Below are positions 35,334-46,709 of a stretch of 64,000 nucleotides of DNA, piece after piece (the first letter of the stretch is position 1; every line of letters starts with the position of its first letter). The translations under genes were made by a program, and so were the position numbers. Under the pieces are notes generated by a model. It saw only the letters and a program-made list of their open reading frames with translations. It made no database searches and was not told the DNA's origin. The DNA comes from Ischnura elegans (Eukaryota > Arthropoda > Insecta > Odonata > Coenagrionidae), in the NCBI RefSeq assembly GCF_921293095.1, contig NC_060246.1:12418001-12482000 (forward strand). Direction: 5' to 3'.

Positions 35334-35704
35334 ACCATTTTTCTGAACTGATGGCGGCTGACCTTTAGCACGCTTGAAACCCACCCTCTCTTCTAGCCAA
35401 TCACAGGAGAACGATAGTAGAAAGTGTGTAGGAGCCCGCAGTCTCTCTTCGAACTCCGTGCAGTGCAGATCGCTCTCCAGCTAGCATTGTTGCCAAATCG
35501 AATAGCACAGCGTTCGTCCGAGAATCTTCCGCTGCCCCCGAAAGTACCGTTACTCCCAAGCCTGGCAACGCTGGTCGGCCGGATGGAGGGGAGCGGAGCG
35601 GAAAAGGGAAGGGGATGGAGGGGAACGGAGAGGTGGAAGGGGCAGCGCTTCTGATTGACTACTTGCTATTTTCCACCCAGCCGCCATCAGTTCAGAAAAA
35701 TGAT
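35334..35704. mobile_element. TIR element, GC-rich interior
   Basis: CCATTTTTCTGAACTGATGG plus CGGCTG at 35335-35360 is mirrored by CAGCCGCCATCAGTTCAGAA near 35680-35704. About 370 bp, with a GC-rich interior that carries only short accidental frames. Non-autonomous DNA element; the target duplication was not determined. Confidence 0.6.
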
Positions 35705-36811
35705 AAAGCGTTTAGGCACAAGCCTTTTAACCATCCCGCACGTCGTCCCAAGCCAACTGCTAACACGTGCGTTCTTTCCCACCAACACATCCGCTAGTTT
35801 CCAGTTCCCAGCTCGTCCTCACTGGATGTAGGGGTTAGAGGAAGGCGTTAGGTATCTCTTGCTTGCTTAGGTATAGCTTGCTCTACAGCTACCAAGTGTG
35901 AGAATGCAAGTCAGCACGACACTTACACAGCCATATTTTATTAATTTTGTCACCACAAACGCTCTTTTCCCTGTGCTATCTCTGTAATTTTTATCCATTG
36001 CCTTTCCTTCACTCGGTTCAAAAGAAAGTGAAGAACACCACAAGGCATATTATCTGTGAGGGTTAATGCAAAATTTTAGGCCTCAAATTTAGTTGTACTC
36101 ATTTTGTTAGCCTAGTTGGTGAGGGGAAAATACCACAGGCGAGTCTATGAGATGAGGTACATGACACTGCAGCATAGAATATTGACATCTACCATAAATT
36201 CTTCCCTATTTGTTCAAAACATTGAAACAACCAAGCCGACCATTATCCGTATCAATCCATATGGACGCTTGACTATACAAACATGATGTACACACACTAC
36301 CTATTCCACTTCATCATTCCCTACATATATCATAATTAAATACATGGCACATATTGTTGCTGTATTTGAACAATGGACACCGAGTGAAAAGGTCCTACTT
36401 GTAAACTTAACTGCTTATTTTCTGAAGTCCCACACATTGAATGACAATCTATGAATTCCTATTTTATATTAAAGAAAGCGCAAGAAGCTAACTCATATTT
36501 TCCCTAACTAGAGTGCTTTTGGCAGGGATGAAAGAGAAAAATAATTTTAATATAGCAACATCACTTCTGGATTAGTACAAATTTTATATGACTTCAATCT
36601 TATCATTTTATATTCAATTGCATGAGACTTGTAATTGTTATAAAAACTCCTAAGGTATAAATCCCTTTACTTGGACTCACTAAACCCTAAATAAATTCTG
36701 CCTTTTGCCTATGGTTGACCATCTTTCCTTTCTCCTAAACTAGCAAATACATCCCTGATTTTGGTCTATATAATATGTACTGATTATGTGATTTTAATTT
36801 TTTCTGATTAG

Positions 36812-36979
36812 GAAATCTGGGATAGCGCAAGGAAGATATCTTGTGCTACCACCGAGAGAAAAGAGAAGACTGTGATATTAAAGCCATTTGTAGTTGATAT
36901 GTTGGAGGTAGTATCAGTGCCTGTTTGCACAGGCTCAGTCGACTGTTGGATGGACATCCGTCGCGGAGAATATCCAAAT
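36812..36979 (+). CDS. ZP gene exon: linker and ZP-C start
   Basis: Acceptor GATTAG at 36811 and donor GTAAGA at 36980; 168 nt, phase 0-0. Encodes EIWDSARKISCATTERKEKT, then VILKPFVVDMLEVVSVPVCT, then GSVDCWMDIRRGEYPN. These match the typical insect ZP stretch '(E)(V)WDtARk..C', 'FrPfpVDMLdVV' and 'vgCWMqIq.G'. This places the ZP-N to ZP-C transition here, with three cysteines. Confidence 0.92.
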
Positions 36980-37597
36980 GTAAGAACGCTTCTAATATTA
37001 TTTTTATTGGGGGTAAAATTCCTGTAAAGACATAAAGATATTAAGCTTCACGTCTAAGAGCTGGAACCAAAAGGATATTTTTTCAATATTTAAATGTCTC
37101 TGAAGGAAATAAAAACTTTATTCTCGTCATTATCAAATAAAAATGATGACTATTGTGTGTCTTGACCCCAAGTAAGGGAATAAACAAGATCATAAGAAGA
37201 AAATTTAACTAAAATCTCTCCTTTCACCGAATTATTTTATGAAACCCTAATAAAAAATTGAGGAATAGCATACTAAAGAATTTGATTGATATTGATTCAA
37301 ATAAATTTTAAGTATGTATACAACATTCCTGAATTCGTTCAATAAAACTCTCAAATAAAGATATATGCCATGTATATGCCAGATTTCATGACATAAATAT
37401 TCCAGTAACAGCCAGGAAACCTAAAACTTATTCTTATTTCAGTATCAAAATCAATAAGCCTTCTGATAATAATAATACAATAATAATTTTGAAATAAGGA
37501 TGTCTTACATTTCCTGACAGTTACTGGAATATTATTGACATATAATCTCGCTTAAACAAGGTAGGTACATACATATATTGCTTTATTTTACGATTTT

Positions 37598-37609
37598 ATT
37601 AAATTCGTT
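37598..37609 (+). repeat. 12-bp target-site duplication (left)
   Basis: ATTAAATTCGTT here is repeated exactly at 41412-41423 and brackets the RTE element. Confidence 0.85.
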
Positions 37610-37769
37610 CTCGCGGCTGAGCTTAAAGCCACCGAGTGCATCCACCGGGTTGCGGATGGTGGGTCAACCTTTAGATATAGAGGTTAGCTGCGAGATAAGC
37701 GAGTTCTCTCGTTGAATAAGCAGTCGGGGACAAAAAGCGGCGGTATTCTGAGGGGGTATTGGGCTACCC

Positions 37770-38873
37770 TTGGGTAAGGTAGACCATTTAAAAGATATCA
37801 AAACCTGTGAAGATACCGTGACTTGGCGACTGGGGGCCGCCAACAATTATGCCTCTCATCACCCGGGGGAGAGGGCAGCAGCTCTTCTTCACATGTGCGA
37901 AGGTGGAGACCATACTGGTCGGTACAGCGACACACATTCCACTACGGGCGTGGTAACATTTACTTTAACGGCTGTAGTACTGCGATGTGGAAGGCAAGGG
38001 GAAACCACCACATTATCATCCCGAGGAGTCACAGCTACTCCACTCAATTTATATGATGACATGATGGAATTCTCTCGGGTAAAATATTCCGGAGGTAAAC
38101 TAGTCCCCCATTTGGATCTCCGGGCGGGGACTACTCGAGAGGGTACATCGGTCAAACGAGATCGAATGTTATGGATAGGAACATGGAACGTCAGATCACT
38201 TCGTACCTGCGGTAAGCTAGAGAACTTGAAGGTGGAAATGCGAAGAATGAACCTCGATGTATTAGGCATCAGCGAAATGAAGTGGCCCCAGGAAGGAGAC
38301 TTTTGGAGTGGAAGCTACAGAATGATACACACGGGATCGCTAAATGGTAATGCTGGAGTAGGCATAATGCTGAGAAAGAGCGCCGGGATGCGTGTTAAAA
38401 GCTACCTGCAGTTTAATGAAAGGATAGTAATGGTGAAGATAGATACTAAACCCGTAGCTACTGTAGTGGTACAGGTTTACATGCCTACGTCAGATTATGA
38501 AGACGAAGAAGTAGAAGATGTCTACCAAGATATAGCGGAAGTTATCAAGCAGGTAAGAGGGGAAGAAAATCTTATTATTTTAGGTGACTGGAACGCCGTC
38601 GTCGGCGAAGGTCAAGACGGAATAATGAGTGGGAAATATGGGCTGGGTAACCGAAATGAAAGAGGAGAAAGGCTACTTGAATTATGCACGGAGCACAGGC
38701 TAGTGGTTGCCAACACTTTATTCAAAAATCCCCTGCGAAAAAGATACACGTGGAAGATGCCAGGAGACCGTAGAAGATTCCAAATCGACTACATTCTAGT
38801 GAAACAAAGATTCAGGAACCAGGTGAAGGACTGCAAAAGTTATCCAGGGGCAGATATCGATAGTGACCATTAG
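37770..38873 (+). pseudogene. RTE-A endonuclease region
   Basis: An open frame of 367 codons. From about residue 130 it shows the exonuclease-endonuclease-phosphatase fold of RTE elements: IGTWNVRSLRTCGKLENLK, the catalytic Glu in LGISEMKW, the VQVYMPTSDYEDEE strand, GDWNAVVGEG, RRRFQIDYILVKQR and the terminal DIDSDH. All the catalytic positions I can identify (N, E, D/N, D, H) are present. It nicks target DNA for target-primed reverse transcription. A stop codon follows SDH at once, where related elements read on (-NLV-), because a short indel relative to the sister copy at 59740 broke the frame. It begins at the first ATG of the open frame. Confidence 0.85.
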
Positions 38874-38917
38874 TTATGATGAAATGCCACCTTAAATTTA
38901 AAAAGCTGAAGTAAGCC

Positions 38918-39376
38918 GTGAAAAACATATGGCAGGTTGAAAAATTGAGGGAGGTTCAGCATCAACTGGCTTTTAAAGAGTCTGTAGAAAATAAAATAGG
39001 GGAGGATACGACTAACAAACCAATGGAAGAGAGTTGGAAAACCATTAGAAGTGGTCTGCAGGCGGCAGCTGAGGAAGTTCTTGGTAAAAGAAGAGTCGTT
39101 ATGAAAAAACCATGGATCACGCAGGAAGTATTAGATCTCATTGAAGAAAGAAGAAAATACAAGGCTGCAAAAACAGAGGAGGGACAGATTCGTTACAAGA
39201 GAATAAGGAACGAAATATGTCGTAAAGTGCGGAAGGCTAGAGAAACGTGGATGAAAAGCATTTGCAAAGACGTGCAAAACAATCTTAAACATGGAAAAGT
39301 AGAGGCCGCTTATAGGATAGTGAGGAACCACTTTAAAGATGTAATACCCTTAGGGACAAAAACGGAGAACTATTGA
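38918..39376 (+). pseudogene. RTE-A linker region between EN and RT
   Basis: A 152-codon frame rich in Lys, Glu and Arg. It includes KPWITQEVLDLIEERRKYK and VRKARETWMK, typical of the helical linker between endonuclease and RT in RTE/CR1-type elements ('kPW.t.e.l.l...R...k'). It is cut from the endonuclease frame by a stop at 38871 and from the next segment by a frameshift around 39360. Confidence 0.8.
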
Positions 39377-39508
39377 TTGAAAACGAAGAAAAAGGGAAGA
39401 GATGGAAGGAATATCTGGAAGATTTGTACAAAGGAAGTCGCCTCAGAATGAATGCTATCGAAAACGAGAGGGAAGTGGATGCGGATGACATGGGAGCCCC
39501 AATATTAA

Positions 39509-39912
39509 CACACTCAATGCGGATGCCTTGAATTCAAGGCATCCCGCGCTAGCCCAGGACGCGGATGCCTTGAATACAAGGCATCGGTCTCGTTAGGTTT
39601 CTCGGCCCGCCATCTGCCTCCGCGTCTTCTACTAGACCCTGCAATTGTGCCCAGCGTCTCAGAGTGTCCTCTCCTGTGACTGGATACAAGTCGTTTGCTT
39701 GCAGCAGATTTTTTGCCTTCTTTTTATTATAATATATTTATTATAATTTTATTATAATGTTTAATATTTTCTTTAATAACAGTGCAAATTTTAATAATTT
39801 TGAACTATGTATGATTGTATACGATTTAGGAAGACATAATATCTGATATTATTGCAAAATATTTTTTCCGCGTGGCGGTGTGTTATGATAAATTTTTTCA
39901 GCATTGAGTGTG
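39509..39912. mobile_element. 404-bp TTAA-flanked (piggyBac-type) MITE
   Basis: TTAA at 39505-39508 and again at 39913-39916 flank inverted ends CACACTCAATGC and GCATTGAGTGTG. Just inside the left end are two palindromic subterminal repeats built on GATGCCTTGAATNCAAGGCATC. The interior is AT-rich and non-coding. Precise removal with one TTAA rejoins the host RTE sequence (encoding DMGAPILRSEFDAAVRDLR), which supports an insertion of exactly this interval. TTAA duplication is the signature of piggyBac-superfamily transposition. Confidence 0.88.
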
Positions 39913-40010
39913 TTAAGATCGGAATTTGATGCGGCTGTAAGAGACCTCAGGATAAATAAATCGTCTGGCATTGATGACATTCCTGCAGAACTAATTAAAA
40001 ATTCAGGAAG

Positions 40011-41387
40011 ATGTTGAACCAGCTATACAAAATCATTAGTGAAATGTATACGACAGGTGAGATACCAAAGGATTTCGAGAGGAACATTATAATCCCTATT
40101 CCTAAGAAGAAAAGAGTGGAGAAGTGCGAAGATTTTAGGACCATAAGCCTTACTACACATGCGTCAAAGATACTGACAAGGATCATCTATAGAAGAATAG
40201 AACGAAAAGCAGAAGAGTACTTGGATGAGGACCAATTTGGATTCAGAAAAAACAAAGGCACAAGGGAAGCAATATTGGCCCTAAGACTGCTCATAGAGAA
40301 GCGAATGGAAAAGAACAAGCCAACATTCGTTGCATTTGTGGACTTAGAGAAAGCATTTGACAACGTGGATTGGAGCACAATGCTTGGAATCCTAAAGGAA
40401 ATTGGGGTTCTTTATAATGACAGAAGAATCATCCACAGTTTATACAAAAACCAAGTAGCCGTGATAAAATCAGGGCCCAGCTGTGAAGAAGCAAGAATTA
40501 AGAAAGGAGTGCGACAAGGCTGTACATTGTCACCCGTAATTTTCAACGTTTATATTGAAAAAGCCTTTAATGAAATCAAAGAAAAGGAATTGGGAGTGAA
40601 TATCCATGGAGAAAAAATTAGCATGCTAAGATTTGCCGATGACATAGCCGTTATAGCAGAAACAGAGAAGGATTTGAAAAATATTCTGGTTAATATGGGT
40701 AGGGTAATGAGTAGATATCAACTGAAAATAAGCACGAAGAAAACCAAGATCTTAGTATGCAGCAGAAGAGAAGAAGTCAAGACCAACATTAAAATAGGGA
40801 GGCAAAAACTGATAGAGGTGGATGAATTCTGTTATTTGGGAAGCAAGATAACTAGTGACGGGAGAAGCAAGAAAGAAATTATCAGCAGAATAGCCCAGGC
40901 GAAGAGAGCATTCCACCAAAAGAGAGACCTGCTTACAGCGGGAAACTTAAATATGGAAGTGAAGAAACAATTTATAAGAACCTACATCTGGAGTATGCTC
41001 CTATACGGAAGTGAGGCATGGACAATGACCGCAGCGGAGAAAGCAAGGATAGAGGCCTTTGAAATGTGGTGCTACAGAAGAATGATGAAAATCAAATGGA
41101 TCGACCGAGTTAGTAATGAGGAAGTCCTCAGAAGGGTAGGAGAGAAGAGAAGCCTCATGAAAACCTTAATAAGAAGACAGAACAGCCTTATAGGCCACAT
41201 CTTGAGACATGATGGCCTGATGAAGACAATCATCGAAGGACAAGTGGAAGGCAAGAATGGAAAAGGAAGACCCCGAACAAAATACATGGAACAAGTAAAG
41301 AGAGATGTGAAAGAGAAGAAATACGTAGGAGTGAAAAAATTAGCTGATAGGAGAACTGAGTGGAGAGCTGCGTCAAACCAATCCTAG
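40011..41387 (+). pseudogene. RTE-A reverse transcriptase region
   Basis: A 458-codon frame. RT fingers and palm: PIPKKKRVEKCEDFRTISLT, DQFGFRKNKGTREAI, FVDLEKAFDNVDW (catalytic Asp, motif A), GVRQGCTLSPVIFNVY (motif B) and MLRFADDIAVIAE, an intact FADD box. After these come SKKTKILV-type thumb residues, LLYGSEAWTM, and the C-terminal GRPRTKYMEQVK segment. It copies element RNA at the nicked target in the nucleus. The frame is disconnected from its upstream part by a frameshift at about 40010 and the nested 404-bp element, so the element is dead although the RT core is intact. The ATG is internal, not a true start. Confidence 0.9.
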
Positions 41388-41411
41388 GATTGTTGACCAG
41401 TGATGATGATG

Positions 41412-41423
41412 ATTAAATTCGTT
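41412..41423 (+). repeat. 12-bp target-site duplication (right)
   Basis: Exact copy of 37598-37609; it begins straight after the (GAT)n 3' end of the RTE element. Confidence 0.85.
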
Positions 41424-41667
41424 GAGGATTGCTTTCGAAGTTATTTATCCAAAAAAAACACTCATTTCTAAATTTTCTTGGTGGCAATGACCTATAGTTG
41501 TGGAACCAAATATGGTTCAGGACAGACTATTGTATTCATCCACAGTCAATCCTGATTATATTTTCAAATATCAACCTCCTGATGCTCATTTTTAAAATTT
41601 TGATTCTTGCTGAAGAAGGCAAATTCCTACCTTAATTGTCAACTATCAAGCCTTCTTTACTCCACAG

Positions 41668-41846
41668 ACTGCTCCTATCGAAGAAGTCATCAAAATCGGA
41701 GAAACGCTCACCATTTTGGTCTACCTCAAAGACGAAGAAAACCAATATGACATAAGGGTTAGAGATTGTTGGGCATACGATGGAGAGGATTATGAATCAC
41801 CCAACACAGCAAGACTCCAGCTGACAGACACGGAAGGTTGTCCAAA
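41668..41846 (+). CDS. ZP gene exon: ZP-C core
   Basis: Acceptor TCCACAG at 41667 and donor GTAAGT at 41847; phase 0 in, 2 out. Encodes TAPIEEVIKIGETLTILVYL, then KDEENQYDIRVRDCWAYDGE, then a short insert and ARLQLTDTEGCPK. This matches the ZP-C pattern 'eVsg.vkIGqtltmvl.ikDd...fd..Vr.C.AhDG' and '..QLvDe.GCp'. Two conserved cysteines. Confidence 0.92.
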
Positions 41847-42841
41847 GTAAGTACTAAACTTAACTCAAAACTTCTGGTGTGCAAGTAAGCAAAGTTTCAT
41901 TATCAGAGCCATTATCATCAGAAATGATAGAGATCTAGGAACTTTGCAATGAGACTATTTTTTTAAATATAGAATTAAAAGCACATTAGAATAATATACT
42001 CCATCAAAGGCTTTAATTGAGGAACATTTTCAAAATTAGCTTCGAGCTGCAGGAGAGAAATTATCTCACGTTATGCTTTAACATCAAATATTCAAGAAGG
42101 AATAAATTGGGCATAACATTCTTGAGGACAAGGAAAAGCCAAAAAAAAAGAATGAATATGTAGGCTATATTCAAGTGTTTCCACAACAATTATTTTCCGA
42201 ACCAGCATGAATAAAAATGTGTCTGGCTAAAATATTGGAGTATGAGGGTGTCTTCATTCTCACAGCTTATTAACAATGATTTCAGTAATTCCACAGTAAA
42301 CCCCTTACACATGGCTACCTGCATGGCATTTTGGATTTTCAAAATGTTACACACATGACACGCATTCAGTATGCATAGTTTAAAAATCAGTAATCCTAAA
42401 GCTTGACAGCTAATGACTGGACAGCTTGAATGAATCCATAAAAATCATGGTGTCCAGTGTGTCTGCACCACATGATTACACCATTAAGGTCTACAATAAG
42501 CAACGATGTATATACGAAAGCATTTAGATGGAAAATCTATGGATACTGACGCATGAGTTGCATGGGAAGAAGGGAGAGTTTTGTGAAAGCTTTTTCACAT
42601 GATGCATAATACCTATGATATGGTAAGTGTCTAACATATCTCTAGACAATAAGATGAAATCATAAAACGCAAGATACCAATATTTTTAACATCATCCTGT
42701 TTTACAATCATCGTATAGTCTCCATGATATTGAGGTACAGCTTTGTTCTAAGCAAGCCCAGAAAAGTTTAGTCTTTTCTATGATACCTCTAAACCTAAAA
42801 ATATACGGTCTACTAATCTGAAGTTTCAAACCCACCTTCAG
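41847..42841 (+). other. ZP gene intron 5
   Basis: 995 bp between consensus sites (GTAAGT, CCTTCAG). Nothing recognisable inside. Confidence 0.75.
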
Positions 42842-42977
42842 GAAGAAAAAGCTTATACATTTCTGGAGAAGAACTTACCAGACAGGAAGGACTGGAGCCA
42901 GTGTTATTGCCTTCAACAACATTACAGCATTCAAGTTCCCCGATAAAATGCAAGTTTTCTTCACCTGTAATATTGAG
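42842..42977 (+). CDS. ZP gene exon: ZP-C end
   Basis: Acceptor CACCTTCAG at 42841, donor GTAAGA at 42978. Enters with one base (AA|G) and leaves in phase 0. Encodes KKKLIHFWRRTYQTGRTGAS, then VIAFNNITAFKFPDKMQVFF, ending TCNIE. 'AFKFPD...v.f.C.i' is the best-known ZP-C signature of insect ZP proteins. Confidence 0.92.
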
Positions 42978-44949
42978 GTAAGATATTTCAATTAATTTTC
43001 ACAATTATTATCCACAACTGGCACTTAATACAATATTTGATAGTTATTGGGAATGACTGATATAATTATATGTTTGCCATTATTCTCTAACGGTGAAAGC
43101 CACATATAAATAAAACAGAAATATTATTTCAAGAAGTAAAGAAAAATATGTTTCACCTTTCATGGATAGCTGTTAGCATGTTTACAATAACATTCGAATA
43201 TGGTAGCATATTAGTTACATAATATCATATGGATTCCCTCCATGCGCTAAAAGATATCCTATAGTTTGATCACGTGAAAAGCTATGGCAGACAAAATCAA
43301 TGTTTTGTGGTAATTGAGAGAATAAATATGAAAAAATAACTGATGGAATAAATTAACATGTCATTTTGTATCAATACCAAAGGTCTTTTTAATTGCAAGA
43401 GAGAAATACTGGCTTTCCGGGATTGGTGGCAATGGTGGCTATTATGTTGTATATAGGGAAAGCTGGCTAGAGTGGGCAAGACTACCTTCACAAAATTTCT
43501 CCACTGTGGGATAACTCATTTCTGCCTGGAACATTCCTGCAAGCAATTTTGATTGCAGGTATTGGAGGGCCTATTAGCTGAAACATTGGAGTATGAGAGT
43601 TCTGAAACAGCCTGAGGTTTCTTTTCATACCATACTTTCATCAGAGAATGTAGCTAACCTACCAAATGTTGAAACCGGTTGGTAAATGAAAGAGTAACTT
43701 AATATGTATTGTCAAAAACTGAAATAAATTATTTCACCATGTGAACAACTTCAGTTTGAAGTGAGAGAAAAATTCAACAATACATCATTGTACCTAGTAA
43801 TGAACGATCATTTCCGTTTATTATCCACACATTTTCAACACACCCGTTGCATCATATTTAAACGGTTTAGCAGAAAAGGAAGACCTAATCCCTTTATGAT
43901 GACACTTTTGCATTGTGACCGGTTGGACGTTAATTTTGAATAATCATGGTAGATGTCTAAACATCCTATAATAACTGGCCAGCAAGTTGCAGAGTAACTA
44001 GAATCTTATGTTATTGCCAAACAGTGGCAGTGACTCCATAGGGCCCGAGCCCCCTCAAAATTCATTATGGGTGTGAGGAAAAAATGTGTCAGGCTTGTTG
44101 ATTTTTCCCGGGTGTCAAGATTTCAAGATTCGAGTTATCAGGGTTCTAATGTTGATCATATGACTCTTCTAAAATGCTTAAAAAACTTAAAACTCACCAC
44201 TTATAAAATTTTCCCGGGCAAGATCCCCCCCCTATATTTTTTGTAAGGCGGCATCCCTGTTACCAAAATAACTATTTCAGGGAAAAGTTTTGGTATAAAT
44301 TAAAACTTTTCCAAGATGTCATTTTGTTAGCGTCACTTGCAAGGTGCTCAGTTAACATATAATAAATCAAAATTTTCAGGACACACATAAGTTTACTATC
44401 AAGACGATAGAGCTCGGATGTGGGAGATATACATATATTGCCTTGAAGTTAAAAACAAAAAACTTTACGGGATTAAATAGTAGGTATGAAATAAGACAAA
44501 TGAGTGGATGGGATAGCTTTCAAACTACATAATGTTCGGATTGTTAACTAGTGATGATGACGAAGGATCATGCAAAAAAGATTAAGCAAACAACAACAAG
44601 AACAATAATTCTAAAATTCTACATTATATCATCCGTAAAGGCCTGACAACATTATGTGTATAATTAGATTATGACTTCAGTTAAGTTAGTAACCTTAATC
44701 ATGGTAAATACATTAGTACATTTATCACATAGAGTAGTATGTATTTTTCTTGAAGCATATCAACTATTTCCTATATTGATATTATAATTTTAAAAATATC
44801 CGATACTAACAGGACAATCAATCATGATTCACAAAAAGTTCAAAGTTTGAAAAAAAGAAATATTTTATGGCATTCGGTTCATCCACCTTTTATGACACTT
44901 TTCTAAATAAAAAATGACAACCTTTAATTGAACATTTCCCAATAAACAG
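42978..44949 (+). other. ZP gene intron 6
   Basis: 1972 bp. Near 44520-44565 it contains a tail resembling the 3' end of the RTE-A family (GGATTGTTAACTAGTGATGA). G/C-run sequences near 44040-44250 may be a decayed hAT-type element. No exon found. Confidence 0.65.
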
Positions 44950-45376
44950 ATTTGCCAAGGGGAATGTGATGGACGATGTTCTAGTGAACCCACTACACCA
45001 GTAACATTTAGTACGCTAAGACCAGGACAAGAAACGACGTCCCTGTGCAGCTATGGAAGTAAAGATCCAAGATGTCAGACTGAAAGACCAACCACAAGTA
45101 GGTCTAACTGCTATCCAGGAGAGAACTGCACAGATGATTCTACAATTATCAATGGCAATAGAGTCCCTCTCTGCGACCCTGGATCTACCGACCCCAGATG
45201 CATTACCACTAAGCCTGATATAACATGTGAATTTGGCTCAAAAAGACCCGAATGTTTACCTACTCGCAGACCAGTGACTCCAACACGCAGACCTATTCCC
45301 ACACCATCTATACCTCATGAGAAGGATGACTACCACTCCAAGGATGATGACCCAACATACCATGCCTGCCATTCAT
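44950..45376 (+). CDS. ZP gene exon: post-ZP Cys/Pro linker
   Basis: Acceptor AAACAG at 44949, donor GTAAGT at 45377; phase 0 in, 1 out; 427 nt. It opens ICQGECDGRC, the last ZP-associated cysteines. It then carries the first members of the repeat family: CSYGSKDPRCQ, CYPGENCTDD, CDPGSTDPRCI and CEFGSKRPECL. A Thr/Pro/Arg-rich stretch (PTRRPVTPTRRPIPTPSIP) and a charged segment follow. No canonical RxKR furin site is visible. Read-through into the intron would add 13 codons and stop at 45418-45420, giving a possible short secreted isoform. Confidence 0.88.
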
Positions 45377-45482
45377 GTAAGTTATTATTTCAGTATTATC
45401 CTGTTTCCCATAAAAATTGAGATTACATATTTGCTGGTAAACCACAGCCACTATTTAAACATTCCTTTCCCTGTCTCTCAAG

Positions 45483-45504
45483 TGACCTTCCATGGCAATG
45501 AACG
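45483..45504 (+). CDS. ZP gene: proposed 22-nt microexon
   Basis: The upstream exon ends in phase 1 and the next clear exon (46342) begins in phase 2; joining them directly creates TGA. Between them lies a strong acceptor (ATTCCTTTCCCTGTCTCTCAAG, of which the last base is 45482) and a donor GTAACT at 45505. They enclose 22 nt, exactly the phase 1-to-2 adaptor required. The join reads ...CHS-L-TFHGNE-R-SLPSH... without stops. This is inference from phase and splice signals; an RNA-seq junction read would settle it. Confidence 0.55.
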
Positions 45505-46341
45505 GTAACTAATAATGGCCTTCCATTCAGCATTAAATAGAAAGCAATTCTATTCCTTCATGCATAATAATCATTTCTATAATGCCAGTGCATAATGCAC
45601 AGTACCGAAATGGCAAGAAAGAAAAGAACATCAAATAGTCATCTGAGGTTAATCAAATAGCTCATTACTGTAGCTAACTTTGAAGTAAACTCCTTCCCAA
45701 AATTCTCCAGGCTTTTTGGAGGCAATTATTGATTTTATGAATTAGTGAATTTAATGCACAAGTGAACAACATGGTTACATTCAATAGGATATCAGAGTAA
45801 TAAAATTACAAAGATTATATCATTAAGAAGACAAAATTCCAATTATCTTGTCCAACATACTAAGGTCTCAGATGAATTACTGTTCAATCACATGCACTAT
45901 GTAATCATCACATGTATGTACCTTACAGAAAATAAGTAAACACAATCAATAGTAACAACTTAAGCAAACACATAAAAAAGGAATTAGACACACGAATAAG
46001 GGGCATAAAATATTTCTAATGTAAAAAAGAACACCCATATCAACAATTGTGATATTAATGCATTCATAATCCAAGACATTAAAAAACAAATACATTTAGC
46101 TAGGGGAAACGGACAGAGCAGTAATCTAAATACATAAAATTGAATTTCACTAATATTGAAGCATTTACTCTAACAAAAAATGAGGGATGGTTATTGAAAT
46201 TAGCACTGCTTTCCACCTGATTAATTAGGCATGTTATACAATAACTATATTTTGATCTTTACTGTCCACTAAACCATTGATAAAACTAGCGCCCACAGAC
46301 TTATTCTAATTAGACATAGATGAAATAACGGTCTCCTGCAG
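45505..46341 (+). other. ZP gene intron 8
   Basis: 837 bp, AT-rich, no recognisable content. Confidence 0.6.
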
Positions 46342-46527
46342 GAGCTTACCATCACATGCCATTATCACTAAAGTTATTCGAGGGAGTTTCACCAACTCCC
46401 CGTCAACGACCCCTAAACAGAGTTGCTACCCTGGCAGTACTGACCCGCGCTGCCCAAGGCCTTCGCCTCCACAAGCCATCTCCAAACCAGTTTGTTATCC
46501 TGGCTCTAAGGACCCAAGATGCCTAAG
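46342..46527 (+). CDS. ZP gene repeat exon R1
   Basis: Acceptor TCCTGCAG at 46341, donor GTACCT at 46528; 186 nt, phase 2-2. Encodes a Ser/Thr-rich lead (SLPSHAIITKVIRGSFTNSP) and then two repeats, CYPGSTDPRCPRPSPPQAIS and KPVCYPGSKDPRCLR. Each repeat has two cysteines eight residues apart around PGS-x-DPR, probably a small disulphide-closed loop separated by Pro-rich spacers. Symmetric phase allows skipping without frame loss. Confidence 0.85.
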
Positions 46528-46709
46528 GTACCTATAATTTTTTCTTTTATGTCAAAACATTCTACACATTAACATTTTTTTCATTTTGTATGATTGGTCA
46601 TGATTTCTCTATTATCAAATATCCAGAATAGGAAGTAACATGATATTTTTCAAACAGCTAATCCGATATGGACACTACAATCCTAAATTGATAACTCATT
46701 CTTTTCCAG

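Larger units (their letters stand above)
33424..36811 (+). other. ZP gene intron 3 (GC-AG)
   Basis: 3388 bp, starting GCATGT and ending GATTAG. It contains the hAT-like element at 34074-34320, nested hairpins at 34505-34730, a foldback at 34939-35100 and a TIR element at about 35334-35704. From 35720 on I see nothing further. Confidence 0.7.
37610..41411 (+). mobile_element. RTE-A LINE, near full length, in intron 4
   Basis: A 3.8-kb insertion (3.4 kb without a nested 404-bp element) flanked by a 12-bp target-site duplication. It carries an apurinic-type endonuclease and a reverse transcriptase, and ends in (GAT)n, as RTE-clade elements do. It lies in the sense orientation in the ZP gene's fourth intron. 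The clean duplication and long open frames indicate a moderately recent insertion, but stop codons and frameshifts make it inactive. Confidence 0.9.

Noticed and set aside
46342..46344. Alternative acceptor GAG at 46345 to repair the exon junction without a microexon
   Set aside because: It removes the TGA but puts the CYPGS repeats out of frame.
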